Position numbers and translations under genes: made by a program
From: Anisakis pegreffii
Taxonomy: Eukaryota; Nematoda; Chromadorea; Rhabditida; Anisakidae
Length of the DNA stretch: 64,000 nt
Direction of reading: 5' to 3'
Assembly: GCA_035041965.1 (NCBI GenBank)
Contig: JAPYMA010000228.1
Location: 20,512 to 84,511, forward strand
Notes under the pieces: generated by a model
Told to the model about the DNA's origin: nothing
Database searches by the model: none
What the model saw: the letters and a program-made list of their open reading frames with translations, nothing else
Part shown: piece by piece, positions 36,477 through 48,999 of the stretch
Position numbering within the stretch: the stretch's first letter is position 1
Layout of the letters: each line of letters starts with the position of its first letter

Positions 36477-39400
36477 CTCCACAGAGTGCTTTCTACGAAA
36501 TTATGCAAAACAAAACCATATCTATTCTCGCTTTAGCATACGACCTAGTTTTTCCGATACAGTCACCAAGTTTCATCAAGGAATCGATAGACTTTTTTAA
36601 AACAGAAAAAAAACATTAACTGCAACGATAAATCATCAAGTTCTCGTGTTTATCTAATTCGCAGGACACGATTCTATCCAAAATCAGACTGCTGCATAAA
36701 CAGCAGTCTGATTTTGAGTATCGCTGTTCAAAATATTTCGTTCCCCATTCCGACTTCCCGACATTTTCTTGGCTATTCAGTGTACACTCGTGAACGGAGA
36801 TCGTCCACGCCATTTGTTGGACAACGCTGATGTTCGTGTTTACTGTTAAAGTATTCTCTATGAGCTTTTTTCGAGTTGAATTACCAATTATTGTTAATTT
36901 CGTGCTTGCTTTATGACTCACTCAATGTAGTGTTAAAAGATTGCATTGAAGATATCGTGAACGGAGGAGATTTCGGAAGTAATGATAATGAGCCTACAAA
37001 TATTGCGGAACTTCCTTCGGAACAACTTAATGAATTTTCGAACCGATGACAACTTTATTGATGATGAAAAACCGATGGATGTTCTGAGACTTGTTGAAAT
37101 AAATCGTGTAGTAGCGTTTGATAGTCTCGTTATATTATAGGAGATATGGCTTCGGTTATAATGAATGTGGTATATACCGAGAAATAGGCTTCCTCTCCGA
37201 AAAAAGAGAATACTCAGTTTGGAGTCTAGTAGTAAATGGAAGAACGAATAGTCAAACTAATTATTCCAAACTTTATCCAAGTTGTGATGTTGCTCAAAAA
37301 AAAAACGGTCTGGTTTGGAAAAGTTTAGTGGAATGACTTAAAATGCTGTTTGGTGATGGAATAATTGCAAATTCCATCAGGTAGATTACAGTGTACGTAT
37401 GCTGCACGCAAGAATGATCACCTTCAAATTTCGAATGATTATATTAGTCGGTTTGTCGTAATTTTAGTGTTTACCTGTTATTATTAATTGGTAATCTTCT
37501 ATAGGCTCTTCCACCAGTCGTTTTGGGGTTCACATCACGAGCTCAGCAGTCAGTCATTCAGTCCAACGTAGGATAGTGGACAAACAACGAAAATGTGCGA
37601 TTTGTAAGAAGAACATAAGAAAACAATGACATAATGCGATGCAAGACAACCCGTTGAACATTTCGAGAATGACATAAAACAAAGTCGGTAAGCGCTGTGA
37701 TTTTCATTTGGGGATCAATTTTTAATCGGATATTTTGCAATGAATATATGTTCGATTATTAAATGAGTATATTTTCACCATTCTTATGATGCATTTGGAC
37801 AAAAATAAAACGAAAAATCCGGAAAAAATTGGTTCTTTAATAAGTTAATGTTGTGGATCTGTAATGCTTGGCGTTGCGAACGATATTATGCAAACAAATG
37901 AAGATTCAACTGATCCACGTATTCATTTACTGCTTTTTCTTTCCTCATTGAATGCATTTTTTTAAAATTTGACCTTCAAACACGCAATCTGCTCCGCTTA
38001 AAACTCACCCACATTCCCTTATTTTATCACGACAGTTGTTTTACATCATATTTGATTTGCTTACTTCTGACTTCCTCGACTTTTTTCTATAATTTGCTAA
38101 TAATTTTGCGTAAAAAATGGATTTGAATCGCTCGAGGTTCGTGATATACCATATTTCGGTAGTAGCTCCACCTTAAATGGACATTACTAAGCAAAAAGCC
38201 CGTAGGCGTATTTCAAATAAGTTGTAATACCAAGGAACTAAGGAGAAGCTGAAAGGTTTTTGAAAATAACTTGTCTACCACAAAGAATTTATCTGTTGTA
38301 AAAATTTTTGTGAATTCTTTTTTATGATCTGGTGAGCTAGAAGAGCAGTGACTGAGAATTATCATATCCCTCAAAATCAGAAAGTAATTGAGTGAAAGAA
38401 GCTACATAATTGGGTCGTGCAATGAAAATTTATCAGACTAAGCAAAATGGAATGGAAAGTATTATAAAATTAATTGTCGGGTTGAACATACATATGACTA
38501 GTAAAAGCTAGCGATTAGTAAGATTTGCATAAAGAGGAAAAGGTGATCTTTGATGTCTAAAACAGCATCCATCCATTTGTTTAAGATAGAATGAGTGTAT
38601 TACATGACAATGTTTCGTATTGCAATCAGTGTTTCGTAAATGTGCACTTGGTCTAATATATACGTGTGATACCTTACGCGTTGTCGTTGTAATGATGCAT
38701 AAAATTGCTGCCGTTATTACCAGCTGTTCATTTAACAGCAACAGCAATGGTTCTGACGATCGGAAGCTCCATTACCCCTTCGATGGTTTAGCATGTCGTC
38801 ATTAGCCCCCGCTCCCCTCCCCCTCCCGTTCCCCTCAATGGGAATTTACTATTTTCGCACGCAACGTCAGGAGCAAATCGGAAAGCGGTCTGGAAGCTAC
38901 TCGGTAGTGTGAAAGAAACTAATATTTCGGAATGGAATTAGTATTTTTGATAATTAATTCATCAAATGCAGAAAAATACGAATCTCAGCAATTAACAACG
39001 AAAAGCAATGAAAAAAGCATTCATCAGCGATGAAAAGATTCAAACTTATCAACAGGTTCATTCATTTGGTCATGAAAACGGAACATGCAATGAACTTTTG
39101 TTTAGGCCCAGGTGAGCTAAGCATATTTAGAAAATAGGACAAAGAAGAGTGTTGCCATAAACGGATCGCGTTTAGATTTCCAAGTGAAATAACACCATCG
39201 CAATGGCGTTCCATCATAACACAACAACTGCACGAAATATTAGTTTGCCGACCCCCTAAACTACCCTTGAACGCTCCGGTTACCCACAGGGGGGGACTCT
39301 ACCATCCTATAAGAACCAGTGATCTATAAGGAAAGCGATTGCTAATTTCGTCACCCCTCATTTTCGAATATCTTTTCCATGCATCACTTCACCCATCGTC

Positions 39401-39555
39401 TATTCAATCCCATTCATTCATGTTGTTCAACTGCTGTCGATCATTGATCAAATGTTCGTCAAGTGACCTCAATCATTCGTATTTCACTTGCTAATCTTGT
39501 GCACTGCATATGCACATCACGTGAATCTCTTCTCATCCGTTAACGAACCAAAACA
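36477..39555. other. Intergenic with a hairpin and decayed coding-like patch
   Basis: A perfect 16-bp-stem hairpin lies at 36679-36716. At about 36935-37140 (plus) two frames read coding-like sequence (IVNGGDFGSNDNEPTNIAEL, then FIDDEKPMDVLRLVEINRVV) separated by a frameshift; this could be a decayed transposase or domesticated gene, but I cannot name it. A C-rich run at 38805-38840 and a mixed 39240-39300 patch are unexplained. Confidence 0.4.
36679..36716. repeat. Perfect 16-bp-stem hairpin
   Basis: Arms 36679-36694 and 36701-36716 (CAAAATCAGACTGCTG and its complement) with a 6-base loop CATAAA. Confidence 0.9.
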
Positions 39556-40237
39556 ATGCCACCGCCCATTAAAGTCTCCCAGGCCTCGTAAGTGTTCAGT
39601 TTTTACCCACCTTTCAAATATGTCACGGCTTTAACTCTCCACCGTTCATAGTAATCAGTCCGAGCATGCTCGTCTCGTTCGTTTCCTTTTTTTCAACATT
39701 TCAGAGCCACTAATTTCAGCCATATTTATCAAGTGTTTTTGGTTCCCAGGAAAGTAATGCAAATAAGTACATGAGTTAGTCAAAAACTCTCTTTCCGTTT
39801 TAGAAAACGGTAGTTCCCCTGTTTCTGTGCGGCGTTAATTGCGTTAAAACGGTAATTCGAACTCAGTGCGAAGTTCTAATGGAAATTCAACCATTAAGTT
39901 TTCACCAATGCAAATACGTGCTAGTGGTGGAATCACCATGTTAGATAAGCGACTATTTCAGTATTCTATTTATTCGACATGTTTCTGATGAATATCTTTT
40001 CGAAACCTTCAGTTTTCAGATCCTCATTCGCATAATAAAATGTTCTCCACTATACTTTCGACGATGGAATGCGTCATACTGATTGCTTCTGTCATGCAAG
40101 CACTTCTCTCATTCATTAATCCGAAAATATCATCTGCAGTCACATTTGCAGTCGTTGTATTAATACCTTTGGCAACTATTCTACCAATGCTCATCGTCAA
40201 CAGTCAAACCAGTAGCAATGATACTTCTATTCAGTAA
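39556..40237 (+). CDS. Putative small membrane protein gene, plus strand
   Basis: Exon-like pieces with good splice sites: 39556-39587 (MPPPIKVSQA, donor GTAAGTG), 39705-39753 (ATNFSHIYQVFLVPRK, donor GTAATG), 39804-39851 (KTVVPLFLCGVNCVKT, donor GTAATT), and an exon from 40020 whose long frame encodes two membrane-helix-like segments (ECVILIASVMQALLSF and SAVTFAVVVLIPLATILPML) and stops at 40237. The first three join in phase. The join of the third to the fourth is out of phase with the hydrophobic frame, so an exon is missing or the last exon begins a separate transcript (ATG at 40040). Family unrecognised. Confidence 0.4.
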
Positions 40238-40578
40238 CGACTGTTGTTATTCTTTTGCCATAAACGTACATTTACAGACAATGCTTTGGTATGTTTTCGA
40301 TAATTTGTCATTTCTGATGTAAGTATCAATTTAAAGCAATTACTTTTTTGCTTCGACTGCGACTGGACTTTATGCTTCCCATGCGAAAGTAAACAGCTGG
40401 GTTATTTTCGATTTTATGAGAATATTCTCATTTTGTGATATGCAGTACTGAAGTGTTGACTCAGGATAACAGTTGAATTCGAATTTTTTTGTTTCGTATT
40501 GTATGCGAATGAGTTGTGTAATTAGTGAGATATTCATGTGTTAGAAACGAAAAAGTAATAATAATATTTTTTTTGCAG

Positions 40579-40725
40579 TTTATTCCACATACGTGCTCTC
40601 ATATAAGTGCTTCTGTTACTCGATACAAAAAGACTGACGAGGAATCGGGTCCCTCACATATTCAACCGTTTATCGATTATTCTACTTCAAACAACTCATT
40701 GCAATATGGCCCTTTCGTTTATTGA
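40579..40725 (+). CDS. Possible terminal exon of the same plus-strand gene
   Basis: A strong acceptor (TTTTTTTTGCAG) precedes 48 open codons with coding-like content (RYKKTDEESGPSHIQPFID, then NNSLQYGPFVY) and a stop. It may be an alternative 3' exon of the gene at 39556-40237, giving a cytoplasmic tail after the membrane segments. No donor in the preceding exon makes the joint unambiguous. Confidence 0.35.
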   Translation, partial: FIPHTCSHISASVTRYKKTDEESGPSHIQPFIDYSTSNNSLQYGPFVY

Positions 40726-43483
40726 TTTGATCTGTCATTTTGTTTTTTTCGTATTATTTGGATGAGCCTTCATTGAGCAACTTGTTATTGTATAACTTAT
40801 GCCTTGCAACATTATTACATCGGTTCAGTGAACTGTACATCGTTGTGAATGCTCTTTCACATTCCACTCTTTATCTGCTTGACTCGAAATGGAAATGAGA
40901 GAAATTTTTATAATCATGAGCAATTTTATTCAATTTATTTTTCCTATTATAAACCTCAAAAATATCCCTTGAGAAATACTGTTGTTTTGTTATTCCACAC
41001 AATATGTTGCTTGTCTTATCTGTCTTCAAATCGTATGAACTGGTTATTTTCAAGGCATATTAATGACTGTACTCGTGTACATGCCACTCATTTGAAAATA
41101 AATTGTAATATGAAGTTCCATAGTGATATATGTCGATAGTAGACATGAATCATCCGAAAATTTATCACTCTGGTTTCGAATAAATTACATTAATATGGAC
41201 ATATAATTTTACTTGATTTTATGTTATTGCTATTCTTTAAAATGGTCCTCCTCACTTCATTGTTTGACGCTGAATGGGAAGCTATACAAAGACCTGTTTT
41301 TAAAACCTGTTTTGTTGAACTCTGATGATACGCCGACAAAATGCTTGTATAGCACTTCGATTCTGGATCACGCCATTTATTTTATGGTAAGGAGAGGTAC
41401 ACTGCGTTTGTGAAAGCGTAAGATCGGGTGATGTTTTTGTTTGCTTGATTGAAAGAATTCTGCACAGTGTTACTACGCTTAATACTGCAAACAAAATAGT
41501 GTGATTGAATCAAATAATTTGAAAACGAGATTATTATCATTCCCATTATTATTACCTTCTGAGGTTAATTATCTATGAAACCTTCATAATAGCTGCATTA
41601 AAAGACCGTCAATTATGCCTTGTCCAAACTCTCTGGTCCACGTGATCCTATCGCAAGGTGCATATTTTTACTTCTTATTGTTCTGTGTGGCCTTCATTTT
41701 GCTGATAGGAAACTTGAAAGCTGAGTGAATAAAAGTAAAATATTAAGTCTCAGTTGATAGATAAAGTGCAATAATAATGAGTAACATGAATCAATGAAAC
41801 AGCTTGAAGAGCTTTTACGTTAGCTGGAGCACCATACTAAACGATAAATTATTCAGCATAGTCTTCATTCAAATTAATCTGTTTTTGTTCCTTGCTCGAA
41901 GAGCATCCCTACGTTCTGATCCATACTTTTATTTCCCGTACCTGGTGGGAGGCTACAGTTGAGCAACAACTTTGCTTATTACCAGCATTATCGAGTTGAT
42001 GGCTCGGTATCAGGAATTTTCCGGGAAGGAATTTGAAGGAACGTATGACGCTGAACTGAGTGTGTGATTATTATTAAAATCGACAGAAACAAAACGTTTT
42101 CAGTTTATTTCGTAAAGAAGCGATTGAATTCGATTCATTTATTCATTATTCATCTGCGAATGCAGATTAAGACTGCATGAATTGAACTCAATTCATATCT
42201 CATACGTGTACGTTCTCAGGTCCAGCAATTGGTCGCTGCTCTGCTATTCAATTAAATCACCATGTAGACTATGCAAAATATCAATATTTATGGTAAATAA
42301 AACAGAAATAAGATCGAAAAATATATGAGTAAACCGTTTCAATAGCTACTTCAGTGACAAAGTACAAATGTTCCCGACTTAAAAACGAGTCACTCACCAA
42401 GATTACATTCCTGATTTGAACGTTCTATGAGTCCAGCACAGTAGGTTCATACGTATGTGGATATTGAAACTGCAGATCTCCATGATTTTCATCCTATATT
42501 CCAGAATAAATTTTTGCTATAAACATTGATATACTGCATTTATTGCATTAGAACCTCGTTAATCCAGCTATACATTAATACTCTTCTATTTATCCATGAC
42601 ATTACGAGTAATCAAAATCCGAATATACGCTTTTGGGAAGCTTATTGTAACTGCATTTGCGGCCAATTTTTATTCATTTGAAACACAACCATATTAGCGA
42701 ATAAGTTCTAGATGAAGAAAACTATCGTAAGAACAACGGAACAATGATAATGATGAGTGAAGATGGAAAATTAAACATTGTTACTGTAGACAACATTTTT
42801 GTCAGTATGCAATTAAAAGGCATCTTACCAGCATCGGAAGAGTTAACCCTCCCTCTCGAAAGCCATATTTTTGCAAAATTGTTTTCAGAAGAAAGTTTCG
42901 CGAATGTTCGAATAATTATCATGCTTATGTACAAACATGATCATGATCCTTGAAAAATACATCAGCAAATGGAATAATGATAGGCTGAGAAGCAGTAAAT
43001 TTTGTTGGCTAAATTTGGAAAATGAAACAAGAAATGAACAACAGAGGAATGAAAAATATGGAATTTTTTTAGCAATGTTGAAAATGATTAAAAAACCGAA
43101 AGTAGAGATCAGTTGATTGAAACATTCAAAGAATGGTCACAGACATTCAAAAGTAAAAATAAATATTCTTAAAATGCTATCATTGCACGTACAGATGCGT
43201 GTTTCTTTTGTCATATCGCACATGTGAACGTTTTTCTCAATGACACATATCGATATTGATGTGGAATTTTCTGGGAATAAGAAAGGTTGTATCTGGTTGA
43301 TAATTCACCTATTAGGGGTAGTTGATTGAACTGACATTGACGATCAGTGTGTTCGATACCGCAAGTGGTTATGGGTTTGTGCATCTCATCCATATCCTTT
43401 TGGTGCGATCAGTTTGTGTTTTAATCGCACTCTTATTGCATACAACACTTACATACAACCTTAAAAAGATAATATTGTTGAAA
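40726..43483. other. Intergenic, no supported gene
   Basis: AT-rich. A plus-strand frame at 42744-42953 (with LNIVTVDNIFVSMQLKGI) and its antisense are open but unassigned. No element ends were found. Confidence 0.4.
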
Positions 43484-46400
43484 TTACGATTGAACAGGTG
43501 GCGCTTGGGCTGCAGAACGGAACGAAGAACGAATTGTGCGTCCGTTGATTGGTTGAACGGCTCGAATTGGTAGCATACCATGCTCAACCTCACTTTCGTA
43601 TCCTTCTTTGCGTAATGTCCGTAATTTATCCAGCTTAAATCATCAAAAATCGTGAGATATTATACTTTGAAAGGAGGCAAACGACTAGAAATGACACCAT
43701 CAGTCATTTTCGTATTTCTTCCTGAATCGCTCGGTAACTCTTAGAATGCGTTCCTATACAACTATGCTGTAAGTCAAGATATTCGCACATCGTATCAGAG
43801 TCACCGGAGGCAGAAGTGTATTGTTTTGGCAGAAGGACAGAGTTTATCAACGATGCTTTCTGGATAGAATTGCAAGCGATCTATGCAAATGAATGCTGCA
43901 CAAAGGTTAGTGCTAAAAAACCTCCGCGCCTTGAATACTCACATTTGATAAACACTTATAATGCACAGATACAACGCTTCAATCCATTCTACCGAGTAAA
44001 CGCAATAAAAAATCGATGAACTAATTGTCACCGAACTTTTACGACACACTTTACACACTTCTGGTATCACCCCATCTAAGTTCCACTTTGCATAATCGAT
44101 GGTATATTTCCCGATCTAGAGAAACCTCGAAATAACTGACAACTAAGACTACAGCAAATTTATCCTTCCGTTATGGTTATGTCATGAGTTGTGATCATTT
44201 TGATTCAAAGTCACGACTACTTGAATGACCATTTCAAAAATTCCCGACTGGCGTACGGCCTGTTCAAATATATTACAGCTGATGAATCTAGTATAAAATT
44301 AAGGCGAATTCACAAGCCAAAAAAAGCGATAGAAATTCAGATTTCTCCCTTCAATCTAATAATTTTATTTGATGAGCAGAAAATCGAATGTGGATTAAAG
44401 CCTTGACTCAAAATTCGGTCATTGTTCAGACCCAAAAATTGTACAACAATCGTAGCTCTTTTTTGACTACGTTGTCCTTTTACGAACCGTTGATTCTATC
44501 ATAATTCTAGTTACACTGAATGAATTAAAAATGAATAGATAACATATTTATCTTTTCGTGGATGTATATATAAGCGGAACTGTACCTGATGAGAGGATAT
44601 TGATACGGTCGATCTATAAATAAGCCAATGAACTGTTTCGCGATAGGGAGCAATCGTTTCAGATCCTTCATACATCCAGAACTCTTTCATCTTTTCTGCA
44701 GAGATTGCTGACTCTTTGACAATGAGCAATTAAACTTTATAATCGCATAAACAGTTGAACGATAATTAATAAATGAATAATTGATCGCATGAAGTGAATA
44801 AGAAGGGATTGGTTATTGTCTCAAATGATAATTATAAGAATAATAATACTAACCTGGAGGTGGAAGAAGTTGACGTAATTCAACACGTTGTATAGCACAT
44901 TCGCTACCTTTATAGATAATCTGAGTGATACCATCAATAATTGTTGATAATACTGGATTATCGTCATGCGATTCCTTTAATTCATTCTTGAATTATTTTT
45001 CACTGTCAATCGCCTTAAATTTCCTCTTCATTGCATCTTTACATAACTTTCATTTTGTTGCAGAGAGAGTGTGCAGGTCTTTATGTCGTTTTATTTGCTG
45101 TCTTTGTAAGTACATGATTCTTTGAAAAATTTGTGGAAAATACAGCAAAAATTAAGGTAAGATTGAGAATGGAAGAAAAACGATCCAAAATTGATAGGAA
45201 TTCATCCAATACCAAAAATACAACGACCGAAAAAAGGAGTCAAATTCAATACAGTGATGATTAGTGGTTATTTAGATAGAGTAACTTGAATTTATAGTGA
45301 TTTAGGTAAAATTGGTTTGAATGAAAGCAGCTGTTTTGTGTTGGGACGTAGATGTACTGCAATTTTGATTGCGAACGGGTTCTGCTTATAAGTGCAATCT
45401 AATCTTATCCGATTAATTAGAAATGGTTCATCGGCACGGAACAATACTTTTTAATTAAGTCTTATATGACTAGTAATTGTAGCTTATGAAATGATTGAAC
45501 AAAAACATATTTTTGACAGGAAGATTTAAAAAACAATACGATTGAGATGACTGAACAGTGAAATATCGATTCGTGATTGATTTGATTTGCAACCAATTCA
45601 CATGAAGTTTCCGAAAGTTTTCCAGCAAAGTTCTTAAGCTTCAAGATCAAACTCTTCAGCAATTTGTTTCAGTTTGCGACCATTTTGAACTAAATTTATG
45701 GAATTTTTCGTCTTTCTGTCGAGCGTATATATACGTACTAGAGGAAATATTTCCATCATTTCCAAATAGTCACACGTTTAGTGAACAGCATTTATGTCCT
45801 CTAGTATTCTATGCAAAAAGATTGCGGTCATTTTTTGCCACTCAGCGCAGTGTATTTCCTAATTTTTATCGTCCTATTTAGGGCCTATTTTCGCGAGAAA
45901 GTCTGAAATTCCTCCCCTCACTCTGTCAATGTATAATATTACAGCTCAGCGATTATTAAGAAGGAAATCAGGAAACTGATCAACTGATCAAAGAAGTTAC
46001 CGCTAAGAAAGTCAGTGGTATCAAAAAAACACTCTTTCGTGATTAAAAAACATTTTGAAAACATTCCATAAATTTTGTCGAAAATGGTCGCAAACTGAAA
46101 CAAATTGCTGAAGAGTTTGATCTTGAAGCTAGTCAATCAACATTGATTCGCCAACATCTTGAATTCCTGTTGACAATTCCAAATCCCCATCCAGTTGGAA
46201 TTCTCCTCTTGGGATAAACATTGCTCTACGCTCATAATGAAAATTTGAATTGCGTCGATTGAGACAAAAAATTGCTTTCCGCAATAATCACAATGATAAA
46301 ACTTGTTCTGGTTTATAGCCAGCTCATGTTAAGAACAAATGCACTGTGGTCGTAAACCGAGATCCTACTGTATTTACTCCAATTTCAATTTGAACTGAAA

Positions 46401-48292
46401 CCTACTTTATTTATAGAAATTAGCAGGATCGAATTCAAGGAGTAATTAATTAGAGTTGATGAATAAACTTCAAAGTATGAACGAACATTGAGAAGAACAG
46501 CCAGTGCTAAAACACCGTTCGGTTCTTTGAAGGCCATCTCGAAGTTAGCGCACTGAACATTCCGATGTAAGAAGTGTATTTCACCTGCATAACCGACACC
46601 ACCTAGCGTATGTTCACTGCCATTCATTGGTTCTGTACTCCAGTGTATGAGTATCATCTCTAATGCATACCTTTGATCCGGTAAAAAGTTCACCATTAAT
46701 TCACCGCATAAATCTGCACCCAACAGCAACTGAAGACTTTCGCCAGCATTCACCAATTTGAACTGACCACTTACTGGATATTTGAAACTAAATAGCGGTA
46801 ATTTTTAGCGTTCATTTTTTGAATGGCAAGTAATGTAATTAACTAAAATTCTTGCTAATATAGCTACTGAGCATTTGTAATCGTACATGCTTATACTTAC
46901 TTGAATGTGGTATCCTCAAGGCTTGCATCGAAAGCAGTCAGTGAAGCGAGAATGTCAATTGGAGATTGCTTTCGATCTGCTGTCACCTGAACATAAACAA
47001 GAATACAAAATTTTACCCCACATGGTATTAGTACAGTAAATTTATTTGTGGAATAGACTCAATCGAAGATTATTAAGATGAAAATTCTAATCAGTGAGGA
47101 ATGAACGCGTTCAACAATTGAAGTATGCTGATGAAATGTGGTTTTGAATTTTGTAAAGAAGACCTTAGTCAGATAACAATTGATACGTATGTGATAAGAA
47201 AGAGCAGCAAACAATATTCAAAAGTCTAAATTAATATTGTTAATAGGCTTATTAAGGATATGTTTGATGTTCACTTTGTGAGACATTAGAAACGATGATG
47301 TATGCAGAGCACAGTTGATATGGTGCTGAAGGAGTGATCTGTTTTCAAGCAAACGTTGAAATGAATCAATAGAACTGCTCGGATGAGTGAAGAAATATGC
47401 TCGAACCTATTTAATATCATAAATGTGAGGAGAACAAGATCGAAACACACACCTGTAAAATCTTGCCAATGCTATCAAGTTGAGCTGAAGCTCTACTTAA
47501 AATGGGTGCAAGATTTTCACGTGCACGTGTGGCTGTTTGGAGTACAGAATTCAGTTGTGGCTTTACTGAGTTCAGTTGTGCTTGAACATTCGCGGTTAAC
47601 TGTCCAAGAAATGCCATTTGCGCTGAAGTTTCAACTTTCAGTTGCCTGAATGATTGAAAAAACATCCATACAGATTACAATTGGGAACGAGAGAGACGAG
47701 GGACTATCACCTTTCGCAATTTCACGATTTCCATAGTGCAACATTTGGAGAAATCTCCCTGATTACATACATATGCATATGTATAACATTATTAAGTAGA
47801 TCCATAAAAGCGTACTAAAAAAGTCTGCATATGCAATATAACCCTGATTGAAATAATGTCGATGACGTAAAATGAAAAATGAGAGGCAATAAGAGTTTCG
47901 ATGAAGCACTGGAACGAAAAGATTATACGCATGCACGTGAATTGAACGCACCCAAGGTTATTGAATCGAAAATACTCATTGTGACGCGATTTGAGCCACT
48001 TCAATATGATATGACTGAGTCTCATACTTTTGATTCTATACTATTGGATCTACTTCAATGTTCACTGGATTTATCAAAGAAATGAAATGCCTATCGCACA
48101 ATGATCTGCTGGCTATGTTCTGCCTCATTAATCCACAAGTAAACTTTCAAACATCTCATCACAATTCACTGAAACTAATGATGCACTTTTTTTTCGTAAA
48201 ATTGATGCCGCTGTGAATTCACTATATTACTTTATCGATGGATCATAACATACATCAAAATCTGACGCATTTATCAAAGCTTCGAAATCATC
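43484..48292 (-). CDS. Alpha-carbonic-anhydrase-related protein, 7 exons found
   Basis: Exons: 48292-48231, 47645-47453, 46986-46901, 46787-46487, 44986-44854, 44695-44586, 43633-43484 (stop). The alpha-CA fold is evident: RKQSPIDI, LVNAGESLQL, YALEMILIHWS, NGSEHTLGG, YAGEIHFLHRN, EPNGVLALAVLLN, GITQIIYKGSE, ELRQLLPPP, MYEGSETIAPYRETVHWL, VSISSHQ, and the final IRAVQPINGRTIRSSF. Aligned to the family, the first zinc histidine (position 94 of human CA II) is Leu, while His96, His119 and Thr199 are kept; this predicts an inactive CA-related protein. The N-terminal part is unusual: instead of the usual WGY/W region there is an Ala/Gln-rich segment (QLTANVQAQLNSVKPQLNS) likely to be helical, preceded by DDFEALINASDFDVCYD. 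The 5' end is not found. One junction (46487 to 44986) drops residues usually present after VLLN. Confidence 0.87.
45637..46130. repeat. 50-bp perfect inverted repeat in a CA-gene intron
   Basis: 45637-45686 and 46081-46130 are exact reverse complements; weaker similarity continues inward for about 30 bases. The right arm read on plus gives NGRKLKQIAEEFDLEA, which resembles a helix-turn-helix of a transposase. Possibly two opposed fragments of one mobile element. Confidence 0.85.
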
Positions 48293-48991
48293 CTATGAGA
48301 AAAGTAAAACTGAAAACTGAAGGATGATAGAAATAATAATATAAATTAGACAGTGATAATCAACATCGAATAGCAACAAAAAAATGAACAACAATATTAG
48401 CAATAATAATATAAAATAGTTATTGTAAAAAATGCGTGCATGCCTGAAAATGAAGCAAATGAAAACTCATGTAATGGATTTCGAAGTGGATCATGAAAAT
48501 GAAGTATTGCATGAAATTTGACCATTGCGATCTTGATTAGCTGCATTTCACTTATAATAATTGTAGTGAAAGAGAACGGACGAGCAGATGTTGTTATTAA
48601 AATTACTCGTTTAAAAGTGATAAGATTTATTGAAAGTGAATAGTTGATTAGCAGCTTTGTATTGTGAAATTCTAACAAAATGTAACTTTCAAGTACTTCA
48701 TGAACTTGTTAGAAGACCAAAGCTGTTAGAGGAATTCGTGTCGAGAATTTGGATTCAGTTTTATGTTCGTCTCTGAGGATTGAGGTGCACAGTGGGATGA
48801 CTAGAATGCAGGAACTGCTCAACACTAAGAATCACCTTGTTACTCTTGAAAAAAAAAAGAATTTGGATCTGATTCAGACGCAATGATAAACGAGAAAGCG
48901 ATTGCTACTTATTGTGTAGATAATAAAGAGTATTTGATTTAGATCAGTTCCGAAATTAGGCGAAATAAATTCGAAAGTAATTAATCACATG
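48293..48991. other. Upstream region of the CA-related gene
   Basis: The first exon of the CA-related gene should lie here or beyond. One candidate, ATGAAGTACTTGAAA followed by GTTACA near 48700, has the right phase but is only five codons and too weak to accept. Confidence 0.35.
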
Positions 48992-48999
48992 GTTGAAAG

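Noticed and set aside
35530..36619. Gly/Arg- and Pro-rich proteins over the GC-rich patches at 35.5-36.6, 49.0-49.2 and 53.8-54.3 kb
   Set aside because: The composition comes from CGGGGA-type tandem units of foldback elements read in any frame.
46385..46486. Extension of the CA exon past 46487 (VRSYFEVYSSTLINYSLN...)
   Set aside because: The sequence loses similarity to the family after VLLN, and a GTTCGT donor is present, so it is taken as intron.
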